A stretch of 64,000 nucleotides of DNA from VRUE01 sp963704515 (GCA_963704515.1 OY969913.1:1364001-1428000); one strand, 5' to 3'. Counted from the first letter of the stretch, positions 51,048-60,876 are shown. Notes: generated from the letters alone by a model not told the origin. Made by a program: numbers and translations.

Positions 51048-52616
51048 ATGCGCGGGAGGAATTTGACCATTGGGTTTTTGATGGCCGCTGTGCTGGCCTT
51101 GATCGCTGGCTGCGGCAGCAGCGGCGGTGGCGGCGGCAGCTCGTCGAGCCCCGAAGCGGCAGGCTTCGCCGCTCCCGGCTCGCTCGTCTACCTGGAAGCC
51201 GATCTGCAGCCCGGCGGGGAACTGAAGACCAACGTCGACGCGGCGGCGAAGAAGCTGACCGGGAGCGAAGACTTCAACCAGTTCATCGTCTCCAAGCTGG
51301 AAGGCGCCGCCGGAGAAAAGGGGAAGCCGGTCGATTTCGCCACCGAAGTCGAACCCTGGCTGGGCAAGACCGCGGGCGTCTCCTTCGCCCGCATGAAGGG
51401 TGAAGGCGAACTCTCCGAACCGGTGATCGCGGTCCAGAGCAGCGAACCGAAGGAAACCCAGCGCTTCATCGAAAAGCGGGCCGGCGAGAGCAGCAAGCCC
51501 TATAAAGCGGGCACCTACAAGGGGAATAAGTTCGAGGTCGGCGGTTCGCAGGGCAAGGCGATCGGCGTGGTCGGAAAGTGGGCTCTGCTGGCTGGAAGCG
51601 AAAAGGAATTCAAGGCGGCGGTCGATGCCTACGAAGGCGACTCGCTGGCCGACGAATCACGCTTCGCCGATGCTTTCGCCGAGGCCTCCAACGGCAGCCT
51701 TGCCGACGTCTACGTCGACGTCGGCAAGCTGATCGAACAGTCCGGCGAAAGCGTCGACCCGCGGCTGCAGGCCGCTTTGGAAGGCTCCGGCGTCGAAGCG
51801 AGCGAAGCGACCGCGGTCGCCAGCGTGATCCCGGGCGCCGACCAGATCCAGATCGACGTGAGCAGCAAACTGGGCGAGAAGCCGCCCGAAGGCGACGCCT
51901 CCAAGCTGCTCGGCTCGCTGCCGGCCGACTCGAACGGCGCCTTCGCGCTGACCGGCTTCTCCGAACAGTTCGAAGAAGCGGTCGACAAGCTCGACGAAGA
52001 AGGTGCCCCGCCGGACCTGAAGCCGGGTGAACTGAAGAAAGCCATGAGCCAGGCGGGCGTTGACGTCGACAAGGTGGCCGCCTCGCTCGAAGAAGCGGCG
52101 GTCTTCGTCGAAGGCAACACGCAGGCGAACGCCGGGGAGGCCCTGGTTGTGACCGCGAGGAGCGATGAAGCGGCGGAAGCGATCGCCGGCCTCGGGCTGG
52201 TGCTGCGCGGCGCCAACGTGCCCGGGGTCACCGCCGTCAGCGGCAAGGCGAGCGGCTTCTCGATCCACAACCTCGAACCGGCCGGCAAGGCTGTCGTCTT
52301 CATCGCCAAGGGCAATCGGGTCGCGATCGGCTACGGGCTGCCGGCGGCGCTCAGCGGCCTCAACGCCGGCTCCGGCCCGACCCTCTCGGGCACGGCCGGC
52401 TACAAGGAAGCGGTCGCCTCGCTGGGCAAGACGCCGATCAGCGGCTACGTCGACGGTCCGGCCGCCCTGAAGCTCGCCGAAGCGCTGGTGCCGCGCTCGA
52501 AGAAGGGCTTCTGGGAAGCGGTGCCCTACCTGAAGAAGATCACCTACGTGGCGATCGGCTCCGGCACCAATGGAGAACTGGCCACGGCCAAGGCGATCGC
52601 CGGCCTGCCCAAGTAG
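51048..52616 (+). CDS. DUF3352 lipoprotein
   Basis: 522 residues from ATG 51048. Lipoprotein signal LMAAVLALIAGC with a Gly/Ser linker (GSSGGGGGSSSS), then a DUF3352-type repeat fold: AAPGSLVYLEADLQPGGELKTNVDAAAKKLTG, ISGYVDGPAALKLAEALVP. It probably sits on the outer face of the membrane; function unknown. Glu is almost always GAA although glmS just upstream uses GAG. TACGCT lies eight bases before the ATG without an SD. Confidence 0.8.
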   Translation: MRGRNLTIGFLMAAVLALIAGCGSSGGGGGSSSSPEAAGFAAPGSLVYLEADLQPGGELKTNVDAAAKKLTGSEDFNQFIVSKLEGAAGEKGKPVDFATEVEPWLGKTAGVSFARMKGEGELSEPVIAVQSSEPKETQRFIEKRAGESSKPYKAGTYKGNKFEVGGSQGKAIGVVGKWALLAGSEKEFKAAVDAYEGDSLADESRFADAFAEASNGSLADVYVDVGKLIEQSGESVDPRLQAALEGSGVEASEATAVASVIPGADQIQIDVSSKLGEKPPEGDASKLLGSLPADSNGAFALTGFSEQFEEAVDKLDEEGAPPDLKPGELKKAMSQAGVDVDKVAASLEEAAVFVEGNTQANAGEALVVTARSDEAAEAIAGLGLVLRGANVPGVTAVSGKASGFSIHNLEPAGKAVVFIAKGNRVAIGYGLPAALSGLNAGSGPTLSGTAGYKEAVASLGKTPISGYVDGPAALKLAEALVPRSKKGFWEAVPYLKKITYVAIGSGTNGELATAKAIAGLPK

Positions 52617-52627
52617 CCTCAGGGCCG

Positions 52628-54103
52628 GTGACCGTCGGCAGCTGGCTCACACCTCTTTACGACGCCGAGGGCATCCGCGCGATCGATCGGTGGGCGATCG
52701 AGGAGCGGGGGGTTCCGGGGGAGGAGCTGATGGAGGCGGCGGGGACGGCGCTGGCCGAGGCGGTGGCGGGGCTGGCGCCGGACGGGCCGGTGCGGATCGT
52801 CCGCGGCAAGGGCAACAACGGGGGGGACGGGCTGGTGGCGGCTCGGCATCTGCGCGGGATGGGGTTCGAGGTCGATCTGCTGGAGCTGTTTGAGGAGGAG
52901 CCGGAGGGTGGCTTCGACGCATGGCTGGACGGCTCGGGCGCGGTCGTCGACGCGATCTTCGGCACCGGGTTCTCCGGCGCTCCGCGCGAGCCGGCCGCGG
53001 CGGCGATCGAGGCGATCGACCGCTGCGGGGCGCCGGTCGTCGCCTGCGACATCGCTTCGGGGGTCGACGCATCCAGCGGCGAGATCGCGAGCATCGCGGT
53101 CGAGGCGGACCTGACCGTCAGCTTCCACGCGGCGAAGATCGGCCACCGGGTCGCGCCGGGCAAGTGGCACACGGGCGAGCTGCGCGTGGTCCCGATCGGG
53201 ATTCCGGCCGGGCCGCCGGGGGCGCCGGTGGCGGGCGCGATCGAGCCCTCCATCCTCGCCCTGGCGCCGCGCCGCGGGCCGCGCTCGACCAAGTTCAGCT
53301 CCGGCCAGGTGGCGATCGCGGGAGGCTCGCGCGGGCTGACCGGCGCCGTGCGGATGTGCTCGCGGGCGGCGATCCGGGCCGGCGCCGGCTACGCGACCGT
53401 CGCCGTGCCGGCCGACCTCGAGCTCGTCTTCGAGATGGGCCAGCCGGAGGTGATGTCGGTCGGCTGTCCCGGCGGCGACGGCTGCCTGGCGCCCGCCGGG
53501 CTGAAGACCCTGCTGCGCGCCTTCGAGCGGGCCGCCGCCGGCGTGCTCGGGCCGGGGATGGGTCGGGACCCGGGCACGGTCGAGCTGGCGCGAGAGGCGG
53601 TCGCCGCGATCGGGTGCCCGCTGACGATCGACGCCGACGGCCTCAACGCGTTCGCCGGCAAGCTCGACTCCCTCGCAGGCCGCTCCGCTCCCACCATCCT
53701 CACTCCGCACGCCGGCGAGCTCGGCCGCCTGCTCGATCGCCCGTCTGAGGAGATCGCCGCGCGGCGGCTCGCCGCGGCGCGCGAAGCCGCCCGGGCGGCG
53801 GGCGCCGTCGTCGTGCTCAAGGGCGACGACACGATCGTCACCGACGGCGAGCGCGTCGCCGTCAACGTGCTCTCGGCGCCCGCCCTCGCCACCGCCGGCA
53901 CCGGCGACGTGCTCTCCGGCATCGTCGCGGCGCTGCTCGCCCGCGGGCTCGAGCCGTTCGCCGCCGCCTGCGCCGCGGTCCTCGCCCATGCCCGCGCCGG
54001 CCGCGACGCCGCGGCCCGGATCGGCGCCGCCGAGTCGGTGATCGCCAGCGACGTGATCGACTCGATTCCCGCCGGCCTGGTCCCAGGCGCCCCCGTCGAA
54101 TAA
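52628..54103 (+). CDS. nnr: Bifunctional NAD(P)HX epimerase/dehydratase
   Basis: 491 residues from GTG 52628. N-terminal epimerase domain (GEELMEAAGTALAEAV, RGKGNNGGDGLVAARHL, FGTGFSG, DIASGVDASSG); C-terminal ADP-dependent dehydratase domain (FSSGQVAIAGGSRGLTGAVRM, ILTPHAGELGRLL, TAGTGDVLSGIVAALLA). It repairs hydrated NADH and NADPH. Confidence 0.95.
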   Translation: MTVGSWLTPLYDAEGIRAIDRWAIEERGVPGEELMEAAGTALAEAVAGLAPDGPVRIVRGKGNNGGDGLVAARHLRGMGFEVDLLELFEEEPEGGFDAWLDGSGAVVDAIFGTGFSGAPREPAAAAIEAIDRCGAPVVACDIASGVDASSGEIASIAVEADLTVSFHAAKIGHRVAPGKWHTGELRVVPIGIPAGPPGAPVAGAIEPSILALAPRRGPRSTKFSSGQVAIAGGSRGLTGAVRMCSRAAIRAGAGYATVAVPADLELVFEMGQPEVMSVGCPGGDGCLAPAGLKTLLRAFERAAAGVLGPGMGRDPGTVELAREAVAAIGCPLTIDADGLNAFAGKLDSLAGRSAPTILTPHAGELGRLLDRPSEEIAARRLAAAREAARAAGAVVVLKGDDTIVTDGERVAVNVLSAPALATAGTGDVLSGIVAALLARGLEPFAAACAAVLAHARAGRDAAARIGAAESVIASDVIDSIPAGLVPGAPVE

Positions 54104-54113
54104 CCTCGCCCCT

Positions 54114-54578
54114 GTGAAGACCGCCGCCGAGATCATGGACGCCGACGTGCCGGCCGTGTCTCCTGACGCCGACGCTCGCGCCGCGATCGAGCTGCTCGCC
54201 AAGACCGAGCTGGGCGCGATCCCGGTGATCGACACCGAGCGCAAGGTGGTGGGGATCGTCAGCGAGTCCGACCTCGTGCTCGGCGACGAGGAAGCCGACC
54301 TGCACCTGCCGCACTACCTGAACATCATGGGCGGCATCGTCTTCGTCGGCTCGATGAAGGGCTTCGAGGAGCGCCTCGACAAAGCCTTCGCGACCAGCGT
54401 CTCGGAGCTGATGAGCGCCGACCCGGTGACGGTCGGCACCGGCGACGACGCCGAGACCGTCGCCAGGACGATCGCCGAGAAGCACCACAACCACCTGCCC
54501 GTGGTCGACGGCGAGGGGCGCCTCGCCGGGATGGTGACTCGGGCCGACGCGCTGGCCGCGCTCGTCGCCGACGGCTGA
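54114..54578 (+). CDS. Two-CBS-domain protein
   Basis: 154 residues from GTG 54114. Two CBS domains: EIMDADVPAVSPDADARAAIELLAKTELGAIPVID and ELMSADPVTVGTGDDAETVARTIAEKHHNHLPVVD. These bind adenine nucleotides as regulators; partner unknown. TAACCT, formed partly by the upstream stop codon, lies seven bases before the start. Confidence 0.88.
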   Translation: MKTAAEIMDADVPAVSPDADARAAIELLAKTELGAIPVIDTERKVVGIVSESDLVLGDEEADLHLPHYLNIMGGIVFVGSMKGFEERLDKAFATSVSELMSADPVTVGTGDDAETVARTIAEKHHNHLPVVDGEGRLAGMVTRADALAALVADG

Positions 54579-54581
54579 GCC

Positions 54582-55691
54582 ATGGAGCGGGCAGTCGCCC
54601 GGATTGAGCTGGGCGCGGTCGAGCGCAACTGCGCCCGGCTCAAGGCAGAGCTCGGGGAGAGCGCCGAGCTCTGCGCCGTGGTCAAGGCCGACGGCTACGG
54701 GCACGGTGCCGACGGCTGCGCCGAGGCGGCGCTGACCGGCGGCGCGACGCGGCTCGCGGTCGCGACCGGGGCCGAGGCGGCCCAAATCGGACGGCGCTTT
54801 CCGCAGATTCCGCTGCTGACGATGGGTGCCCTGACGCCCGCGGACCTCGAGGACGCGCTCGCGGCGGGCTCGGAGATCGCCGTCTGGCGCGAGGGCTTTC
54901 GCCAGTTGGCGGCGGCTCGGGGCCGAGCCCAGGGACGGCCGATCCGCGTCCACGTCAAGCACGACAGCGGCATGGGCCGGCTCGGCAACCCCGATCCCGG
55001 CGAGGTGCTGGCGCTGGCGCGGGCCTGCGCCGCGGACCCTGGCCTGGAGCTGGCGGGGATCTGGACCCACTTCGCCACCGCCGACGAGCCGGAATCCGGC
55101 TACTTCGAGCAGCAGCTCGGCCGCTTCGAGGCCGTGGCGGCGGCGGTCAAGGCCGAGTTCCCCGCGGTAGTGGCCCACGCCGCCAACAGCGCCGCCGTCC
55201 TTCGCGACTCGCGCTCGCACTTCGACATGGCGCGCTGCGGCGTCGCGATCTACGGCCTCGATCCCTTTCAGGGCGACCCCGCCGAGCGCGGCCTGGCGCC
55301 GGCGCTCTCACTGCGCTCCTACGTCGCCGACGTGAAGCGCTTCGCCGCCGGTGAGAGCGCCGGCTACGGCCAGAAGTGGCGGGCGCCGGACGACACCTGG
55401 GTCGGGGTGCTGCCGCTCGGCTACGGCGACGGCGTGCGGCGTGGCCTCTCCAACAACGCCGAGGTGCTGATCCGCGGCCGCCGCCACCCGCTGGTCGGCA
55501 CGGTCTCGATGGACAACGTCACGGTCGAGCTCGGCTCCGAGACCGAGGTCGAGCCCGGCGACGAGGCGGTCCTGATCGGGACTCAGGGCGAGGAGACGAT
55601 CCTCGCCGAGGAGATCGCGGCCCGGCTCGGGACGATCAACTACGAGGTCACCTGCGGGATCTCGGCGAGGGTGCCGCGGGAGTCTTCGTGA
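54582..55691 (+). CDS. alr: Alanine racemase
   Basis: 369 residues. PLP lysine K35 in VVKADGYGHG; conserved HVKHDSGMGRLG and the second catalytic region VGTVSMDNV. It makes D-alanine for peptidoglycan. It overlaps the next gene by GTGA. Confidence 0.95.
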   Translation: MERAVARIELGAVERNCARLKAELGESAELCAVVKADGYGHGADGCAEAALTGGATRLAVATGAEAAQIGRRFPQIPLLTMGALTPADLEDALAAGSEIAVWREGFRQLAAARGRAQGRPIRVHVKHDSGMGRLGNPDPGEVLALARACAADPGLELAGIWTHFATADEPESGYFEQQLGRFEAVAAAVKAEFPAVVAHAANSAAVLRDSRSHFDMARCGVAIYGLDPFQGDPAERGLAPALSLRSYVADVKRFAAGESAGYGQKWRAPDDTWVGVLPLGYGDGVRRGLSNNAEVLIRGRRHPLVGTVSMDNVTVELGSETEVEPGDEAVLIGTQGEETILAEEIAARLGTINYEVTCGISARVPRESS

Positions 55692-57112
55692 GCACGGTTT
55701 CCGAGCGGCTTGCCGCGGCGCCGCCGGTCGATCTGGCGCGCCGGGCGCTGGGCGACGCGGTGGGGATCTGGATCGCCGGCGGCGCGCTGCGCGACGCGGC
55801 GCTCGGGCGCGAGGTGACCGACCTCGACCTCGCCGTCGCCGGGGACGTGGCGACGGCGGCCAAGGCGGTTGCCCGCGAGGGCCGCGGGCACTCCTTCGAG
55901 CTCTCGGCCGAGTTCGAGACCTGGCGCGTGGTCGCCGCCGACGGCGATTGGCAGATCGACCTCACGGCGCTGCGCGGGGCGACGATCGAGGAGGACCTCG
56001 CCGCGCGCGACTTCACCGTCGGCGCCGTCGCCGCGCCGCTCGGCGGCGGCGAGCCGCTCGACCCGCACGGCGGTCTTGCCGACCTCGAGCGGCGCCTGCT
56101 GCGCGTCGTCAGCGAGCGCAGCTTCGCTGCCGATCCGCTGCGCCTGCTGCGCGCGGCCCGGCTCGCCGCCGGGCTCTCGCTCGAGATCGACCCCGGCACG
56201 GCCGCCCTGGCGCGCGCCGAAGCGCCGCGGGCCGCCGAGGCGGCCGGCGAGCGCCAGCTGCTCGAGCTGCGCCAGCTGCTCGGCGGGCCGGACCCGCTGC
56301 GCGGCATGGCGCTGCTCGACGAGCTCGGCCTGACCCCCGTGGTCCTGCCCGAGGTCGAGGCGCTGCGCGGGGTCGAACAGGGACCCAACCACCACCTCGA
56401 CGTGCACGGGCACACGCTGGCGGTGCTGGAACGCACGCTCGAGGTCGAGGCGGACCTGGAGCGCTTCGCCGGAGAGCGGGCGCCGGAGGTCGAGGCGCTG
56501 TTGGCCGAGCCGCTCGCCGACGAGATCAGCCGCGGCACGGCGCTGCGCTTCGGCGCTCTTGTCCACGACATCGGCAAGCCGGGGACGCGCTCGGAGGCGA
56601 ACGGCTTCGTCACCTTCGTCGGCCACGACCGCGACGGGGCCCCGATCATCGCCCGGCTCTGCGAGCGGCTTCGCGCCAGCCGCGCGCTCACCCGCCACCT
56701 GCAGGACATCACCCTGCACCACCTGCGCCTCGGTTTCCTCGTCCACGAGGCGCCGTTGCCGCCGCGCCGCGTGCACGAGTACCTGCGCGCCACCGAGCCG
56801 GTCACCGTCGACGTCACCCTCTTGACGGTCGCCGACCGGCTCTCGGCTCGCGGCTCGGGGCCGTTCGCCACCGAGGAGGCGATCGCGGCGCACCTCGACC
56901 TCGCCCGGCAGATGCTGGGTGCGGCGCTCGACTGGCGCCGCGACGGCCCACCGGCGCCGCTGGTCCGCGGTGACGAGCTCGCCGCGGAGCTGGGCGTTGC
57001 CGCGGGCCCGGAGCTCGGCGAGCTGCTCGCCGAGCTCGAGGCGGCGCGGTACGCGGATGAGATCGCGACTCGCGAGCAGGCGGTCGCTCACGCCCGCGCC
57101 CTGCGCGGCTGA
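55688..57112 (+). CDS. cca: CCA tRNA nucleotidyltransferase/poly(A) polymerase family with HD domain
   Basis: 474 residues from GTG 55688. Head domain: WIAGGALRDAALGREVTDLDLAV with the G-G and D-x-D metal motif, and ARDFTVGAVA. HD domain: HLDVHGHTLAVLE and ALVHDIGKPGTR, then HHLRLGF. It adds or repairs the tRNA 3' CCA. The canonical RRDFTIN motif is slightly altered (ARDFTVG), so a related A-adding role cannot be excluded. Confidence 0.85.
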   Translation: MSTVSERLAAAPPVDLARRALGDAVGIWIAGGALRDAALGREVTDLDLAVAGDVATAAKAVAREGRGHSFELSAEFETWRVVAADGDWQIDLTALRGATIEEDLAARDFTVGAVAAPLGGGEPLDPHGGLADLERRLLRVVSERSFAADPLRLLRAARLAAGLSLEIDPGTAALARAEAPRAAEAAGERQLLELRQLLGGPDPLRGMALLDELGLTPVVLPEVEALRGVEQGPNHHLDVHGHTLAVLERTLEVEADLERFAGERAPEVEALLAEPLADEISRGTALRFGALVHDIGKPGTRSEANGFVTFVGHDRDGAPIIARLCERLRASRALTRHLQDITLHHLRLGFLVHEAPLPPRRVHEYLRATEPVTVDVTLLTVADRLSARGSGPFATEEAIAAHLDLARQMLGAALDWRRDGPPAPLVRGDELAAELGVAAGPELGELLAELEAARYADEIATREQAVAHARALRG

Positions 57113-57148
57113 GCCGTCCCCGGGGCGGTCCGCTACGCTCCCCGCCGC

Positions 57149-57367
57149 ATGGGGAAAGAGGAGAAGATCGAGATGGAGGGCGAGATCACCGAGGCCCTCC
57201 CCAACACGATGTTCCGCGTCAAGCTCGACAACGGCCACGACGTGCTCGGCCACATCTCGGGAAAGATGCGCCGCCACTACATCCGCATCCTGCCTGGCGA
57301 CCGCGTCAAGATCGAGCTTTCCCCCTACGACCTCGATAGAGGTCGAATCACCTACCGCTACAAATAG
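57149..57367 (+). CDS. infA: Translation initiation factor IF-1
   Basis: 72 residues, single S1-like OB fold: EKIEMEGEITEALPNTMFRVKLDNGHDVLGHISGKMRRHYIRILPGDRVKIELSPYDL. TACGCT lies nine bases before the ATG and no SD is visible. It stands away from the ribosomal protein operons. Confidence 0.97.
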   Translation: MGKEEKIEMEGEITEALPNTMFRVKLDNGHDVLGHISGKMRRHYIRILPGDRVKIELSPYDLDRGRITYRYK

Positions 57368-57401
57368 GTCTCCGCGAGCCCGTAGCCGAGCCCGCGGGGG
57401 G

Positions 57402-58193
57402 TCAGGCGGCGGTGCGGCGCATTTCGCGGAGGGCCCAGGCGCCGAGGATCGCCAGGAGGGCCGCAAGGGCGACTATGCCGGGCCAGGTTTCGGACCAGGT
57501 GACGGCGCCGATGAAACCCTGGCGGGCGGCGTCGACGACCTGGGTCACCGGGTTGGCTTCGGCGACGCTGCGCAACCACGGCTGCAGCAGGGCCAGCGGG
57601 GCGTAGGCGGTGGTGGTGAAGATCACCGCCATCATCCCGGCCTGCATCAGCGGCGCCGCTGACTGACTCTTGAAGCGCAGCGCCAGGGCCGAGCCCCAGC
57701 AGGCGGCGACGGCGGCCATCGCGGCGACCATCAGGTAGGCGATCAGCAGGCCGTCGATGCCGGGCCAGCCGGCGCCGAGCAGCAGGGCGATCGCCAGCAC
57801 GAAGGTGGCCGGGATCAGCGCCCGGGCGCTGGCCGCCAGCACCGTTCCAGTCAGCAGCACCCAGCGCGGGGCGGGGGAGACGAGCAGCCGGTCGACCCAG
57901 CCCTGCTCGATGTCGCGGGCCAGGTTGACCCCGGCCGCCGCGCCGGTGAAGCCGGCGCCCTGCAGCATGCTGATCGGGACGACGAAGCTCTCGTAGGTGC
58001 CGGTGGTGAAGCCGCGCAGGTGGGTGAGCGCGCCGAAGACGCCGTTGATGCCGAGGAAGAAGATCGTCGGCGCCAGCACCCCGGGGATCGCCGCGCCCGG
58101 CACGCGCAGCAGCTCGTTGCGGGCACGCGCCATCAGCGCCGCGATCGTCGCCAGGTTGGCGCGCCAGCCGGGAAGCGCCGCCGCGGTCTGCAT
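57402..58193 (-). CDS. ABC-2 type transporter permease (second)
   Basis: 263 residues, six membrane spans. Typical ABC-2 permease text: FFLGINGVFGALTHLRGFTTGTYESFVVPISMLQGAGFTGAAAGVNLARDIEQGWVDRLLVSPAPRW. It overlaps the other permease by TGATG. Together with the ATPase it forms a DrrAB-like exporter. Confidence 0.88.
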   Translation of the reverse strand: MQTAAALPGWRANLATIAALMARARNELLRVPGAAIPGVLAPTIFFLGINGVFGALTHLRGFTTGTYESFVVPISMLQGAGFTGAAAGVNLARDIEQGWVDRLLVSPAPRWVLLTGTVLAASARALIPATFVLAIALLLGAGWPGIDGLLIAYLMVAAMAAVAACWGSALALRFKSQSAAPLMQAGMMAVIFTTTAYAPLALLQPWLRSVAEANPVTQVVDAARQGFIGAVTWSETWPGIVALAALLAILGAWALREMRRTAA

Positions 58194-58978
58194 CAGCCCA
58201 CCCGCAGCCGGTGTCGCAGGGCGCGGGAGCTGAGCAGCAGGCTGAGCGCGCCGATCCCGGCGACCGCCAGCAGCGCCTCCAGCTCGGTCCCGGCGTCGAC
58301 CGAGGAGATGATCGGGTCGCGGATCCCCTCGACGACGAAGCTCAGCGGGTTGTATTCGGCGATCGCCCTGGCCGGCTGGATCATCAGCTCGTTGGGAAAG
58401 AACGACGAGGAGACGAAGAGCACGACGAGGACGAGCGGGAAGAGACCCTGGACGACGCTGGCGCTGCCGGTGCGCAGGGCGATCGCGGCGCCGATCCCGC
58501 CGACCGCCATCGCCGTCGCGGTGACCAGGAAGATCGCGATCAGGGCAGCCGCGACGCCGCTGTGCAGCTCGGCGCCGAAGATCAGGCCGATCGCCAGGAA
58601 CCAGAGCGCGGCGAAGAGGCCCAGCGCCGCGGTCCCCGCCAGCCGCCCGAGGACGATCGTGTAGCGGGGGATCGGCGCGGCGAAGAGCCGGTCGGTGAAG
58701 CCGATCTCGATGTCGACCGCCAGCGCGATCCCGCCGCTGTTGCCTGCCAGCATCAGCGACTGCATCATCGCCCCGGCCAGCATGAACTGGAGGAAGCCCT
58801 GCACCGGCGGGAAGCCACGCAGGTTGACGGCCCCGCCGGCACCGCCGGTCTGGATCGCCAGCAGCAGCGTCGGGAAGACGAGGATCGGCGCGATCAGCTG
58901 CGGTCGGCGGAAGGTCTGGCGGATCGAGCGCATCCCCAGCGCCCCCACCACCCGGGCATTCCAGGCCAGCGCGTTCAC
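58193..58978 (-). CDS. ABC-2 type transporter permease (first)
   Basis: 261 residues from GTG 58978, overlapping the ATPase stop (GTGA). ALGMRSIRQTFRRPQLIAPILVFPTLLLAIQTGG, then MLAGAMMQSLMLAGNSGGIALAVDIEIGFTDRLFAAPIPRY and VVEGIRDPI, as in daunorubicin-type permeases. Six spans. Confidence 0.88.
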   Translation of the reverse strand: MNALAWNARVVGALGMRSIRQTFRRPQLIAPILVFPTLLLAIQTGGAGGAVNLRGFPPVQGFLQFMLAGAMMQSLMLAGNSGGIALAVDIEIGFTDRLFAAPIPRYTIVLGRLAGTAALGLFAALWFLAIGLIFGAELHSGVAAALIAIFLVTATAMAVGGIGAAIALRTGSASVVQGLFPLVLVVLFVSSSFFPNELMIQPARAIAEYNPLSFVVEGIRDPIISSVDAGTELEALLAVAGIGALSLLLSSRALRHRLRVG

Positions 58979-59967
58979 GCCTCGACCGGCTGCGGCTCGG
59001 CTGCCTCTCCGGCGCCGGGATCGTCCTTCTCGAGGTGGTGGCCGGTCTTGGCGACGAAGACGTCGTCGAGCGTCGGGCGGACCAGCTCCAGCGAGCCGAC
59101 CTCGATCCCCGCCTCGTCGAGGACGCGCACGATGCGCGGGATGTCGGCGGAGCCGTTGGCGACCTCGACCAGGACGGTGCGCGCGTCGCGCGGGGGCAGC
59201 AGCTTGCCGATCGCCGCGCAGGCTTCCTCGGCGGCGGCGACCGAGCCCTCCGCCAGCTGCAGCTGGACGTGCGGGTGGCCGATCTCGGCCTTGAGCGACT
59301 CCGGCGTGCCCTCGGCGACGATCGTGCCGCGGTCGATGATGCCGACGTTGTCGGCCAGCTGATCGGCCTCCTCGAGGTACTGCGTGGTGAGGAAGACGGT
59401 CGTGCCGTCGTCGTTCAGCGCCCGCACCTCCTCCCAGATCGTCTTGCGGCTGACCGGGTCGAGGCCGGTGGTCGGCTCGTCGAGGAAGAGGACGCGCGGC
59501 TGGTGGACCAGCGCCGCGGCGAGGTCGAGGCGGCGCTGCATGCCGCCCGAGTAGGTGCCGACGCGGCGGTCGGCGGCGTCGTCGAGATCGACCCGCTCGA
59601 GCAGCGAGTCGGCGCGCCGGCGGCCCTCGCGGCTGGGCAGGCCCTGCAGCGTCGCCTGCAGGCGGATCAGCTCGCGGCCGGTCATCAGCGGGTCGAGCGC
59701 CGCCTCCTGCAGGGCGACCCCGATCGAGGCGCGCACCGAGCGCGCCTCGCCCACCACGTCGTGGCCGGCGACGGTGGCCTGCCCGCCGGTCGGCAGCAGC
59801 AGCGTCGTCAGCATGCGGACCGTGGTCGTCTTGCCGGCGCCGTTGGGGCCGAGGAAGCCGTAGATCTCGCCCTCCTCGACCTGCAGATCGACCCCGCGGA
59901 CGGCGAGCACATCGCCGAAGGCCCGCTCCAGTCCCTCGACGACGATGGCCAGATTCGCGCTGTGCAT
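58975..59967 (-). CDS. ABC transporter ATPase, DrrA-like
   Basis: 330 residues from ATG 59967. Walker A GPNGAGKTTT, signature YSGGMQRRLDLA, Walker B LFLDEPTTGLD, and the C-terminal DrrA-type domain with LVRPTLDDVFVAKTG. It powers export by the two permeases downstream. Substrate (drug, lipid or glycan) unknown. It is divergent from the secreted protein gene across a 119-bp gap. Confidence 0.92.
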   Translation of the reverse strand: MHSANLAIVVEGLERAFGDVLAVRGVDLQVEEGEIYGFLGPNGAGKTTTVRMLTTLLLPTGGQATVAGHDVVGEARSVRASIGVALQEAALDPLMTGRELIRLQATLQGLPSREGRRRADSLLERVDLDDAADRRVGTYSGGMQRRLDLAAALVHQPRVLFLDEPTTGLDPVSRKTIWEEVRALNDDGTTVFLTTQYLEEADQLADNVGIIDRGTIVAEGTPESLKAEIGHPHVQLQLAEGSVAAAEEACAAIGKLLPPRDARTVLVEVANGSADIPRIVRVLDEAGIEVGSLELVRPTLDDVFVAKTGHHLEKDDPGAGEAAEPQPVEA

Positions 59968-60086
59968 TGCGGCTGGCAACCCTACAGAGGCCCCCTGGCC
60001 GGGATCGTGCAAGGGGCGCCCTCCGCCCGCATCCCTCCGGCCGGAACGGCAGAATCACGGCCGCAACCCTGGTCAGGAGCCGGGGT

Positions 60087-60866
60087 TTGCAGCTTGAGAT
60101 CGTGCTTGGAGCAGCCGACAACACGCGCGGCACCCCGCGGGCGCCCGTGGCGCTGGCGCTCGCCTGCCTGCTCGCGGCGCTCGCGATCGTCGCCTGGCCG
60201 GGCGCCGCCGACTCGGCGCCGCTGCGCGTCGTCGTGCTCGGCAAGACGGCCTCGACCCCGAAGCCGTCCTGCCCGGGCAAGATCGTCAACAACGTCGAGA
60301 TCGTGCCCTGCCGGGTCGAGGGCCACGTCAGCGGCTACCAGGTCAAGGCCGGCGGCACCGAACAGCCCTACGAGGCGCCTTTCGACGGCAAGATCGTCGC
60401 CTGGTCGATCACCCTCGCGCGTCCCTCGCGGCAGGACACCAAAACGACCACCGACGAGGTCAGCTTCTTCAACGAATTCCTCGGCAAGCCCTCCGAGGCG
60501 CGGATCGGCGTCCTGCGCCCGATCGAAAACACCAAGCCGCCGAAATACACGCTGGTCCGCCAGAGCCCGCTGGAGGTGCTCAATCCCTTCTTCGGCGGCA
60601 CCCCGATCTTCGCCCTCGAGCACCCGCTCTCGGTCCTGCGCGGTCAGGTCGTCGCGCTCACCGTGCCCACCTGGGCGCCGATGTTCGCCTTCAACACCTC
60701 CGAAGAAGACACCTGGCGCGGCAGCCGCCTCGAAAACCACTGCGCCTCCAAGGAAGACATCCAGGACGGCCACCCCCAGCAGGGCGTCGGCAAGGTCAAG
60801 ACCTACGGCTGCTACTACTCCGACGCGCGCCTGCTCTACACGGCGACGCTGGTCAAGACGCCATAG
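60087..60866 (+). CDS. Exported protein of unknown family
   Basis: 259 residues from TTG 60087, supported by AGGAG seven bases upstream. Signal-like segment APVALALACLLAALAIVAWPGAADSA. The mature part has paired Cys (SCPGKIVNNVEIVPC, and two later Cys) and beta-rich text (VSGYQVKAGGTEQPYEAPFDGKIVAWSITLARP). No enzyme motif. Glu codons are mixed GAA/GAG. Confidence 0.7.
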   Translation: MQLEIVLGAADNTRGTPRAPVALALACLLAALAIVAWPGAADSAPLRVVVLGKTASTPKPSCPGKIVNNVEIVPCRVEGHVSGYQVKAGGTEQPYEAPFDGKIVAWSITLARPSRQDTKTTTDEVSFFNEFLGKPSEARIGVLRPIENTKPPKYTLVRQSPLEVLNPFFGGTPIFALEHPLSVLRGQVVALTVPTWAPMFAFNTSEEDTWRGSRLENHCASKEDIQDGHPQQGVGKVKTYGCYYSDARLLYTATLVKTP

Positions 60867-60876
60867 CTCGAGGCGG

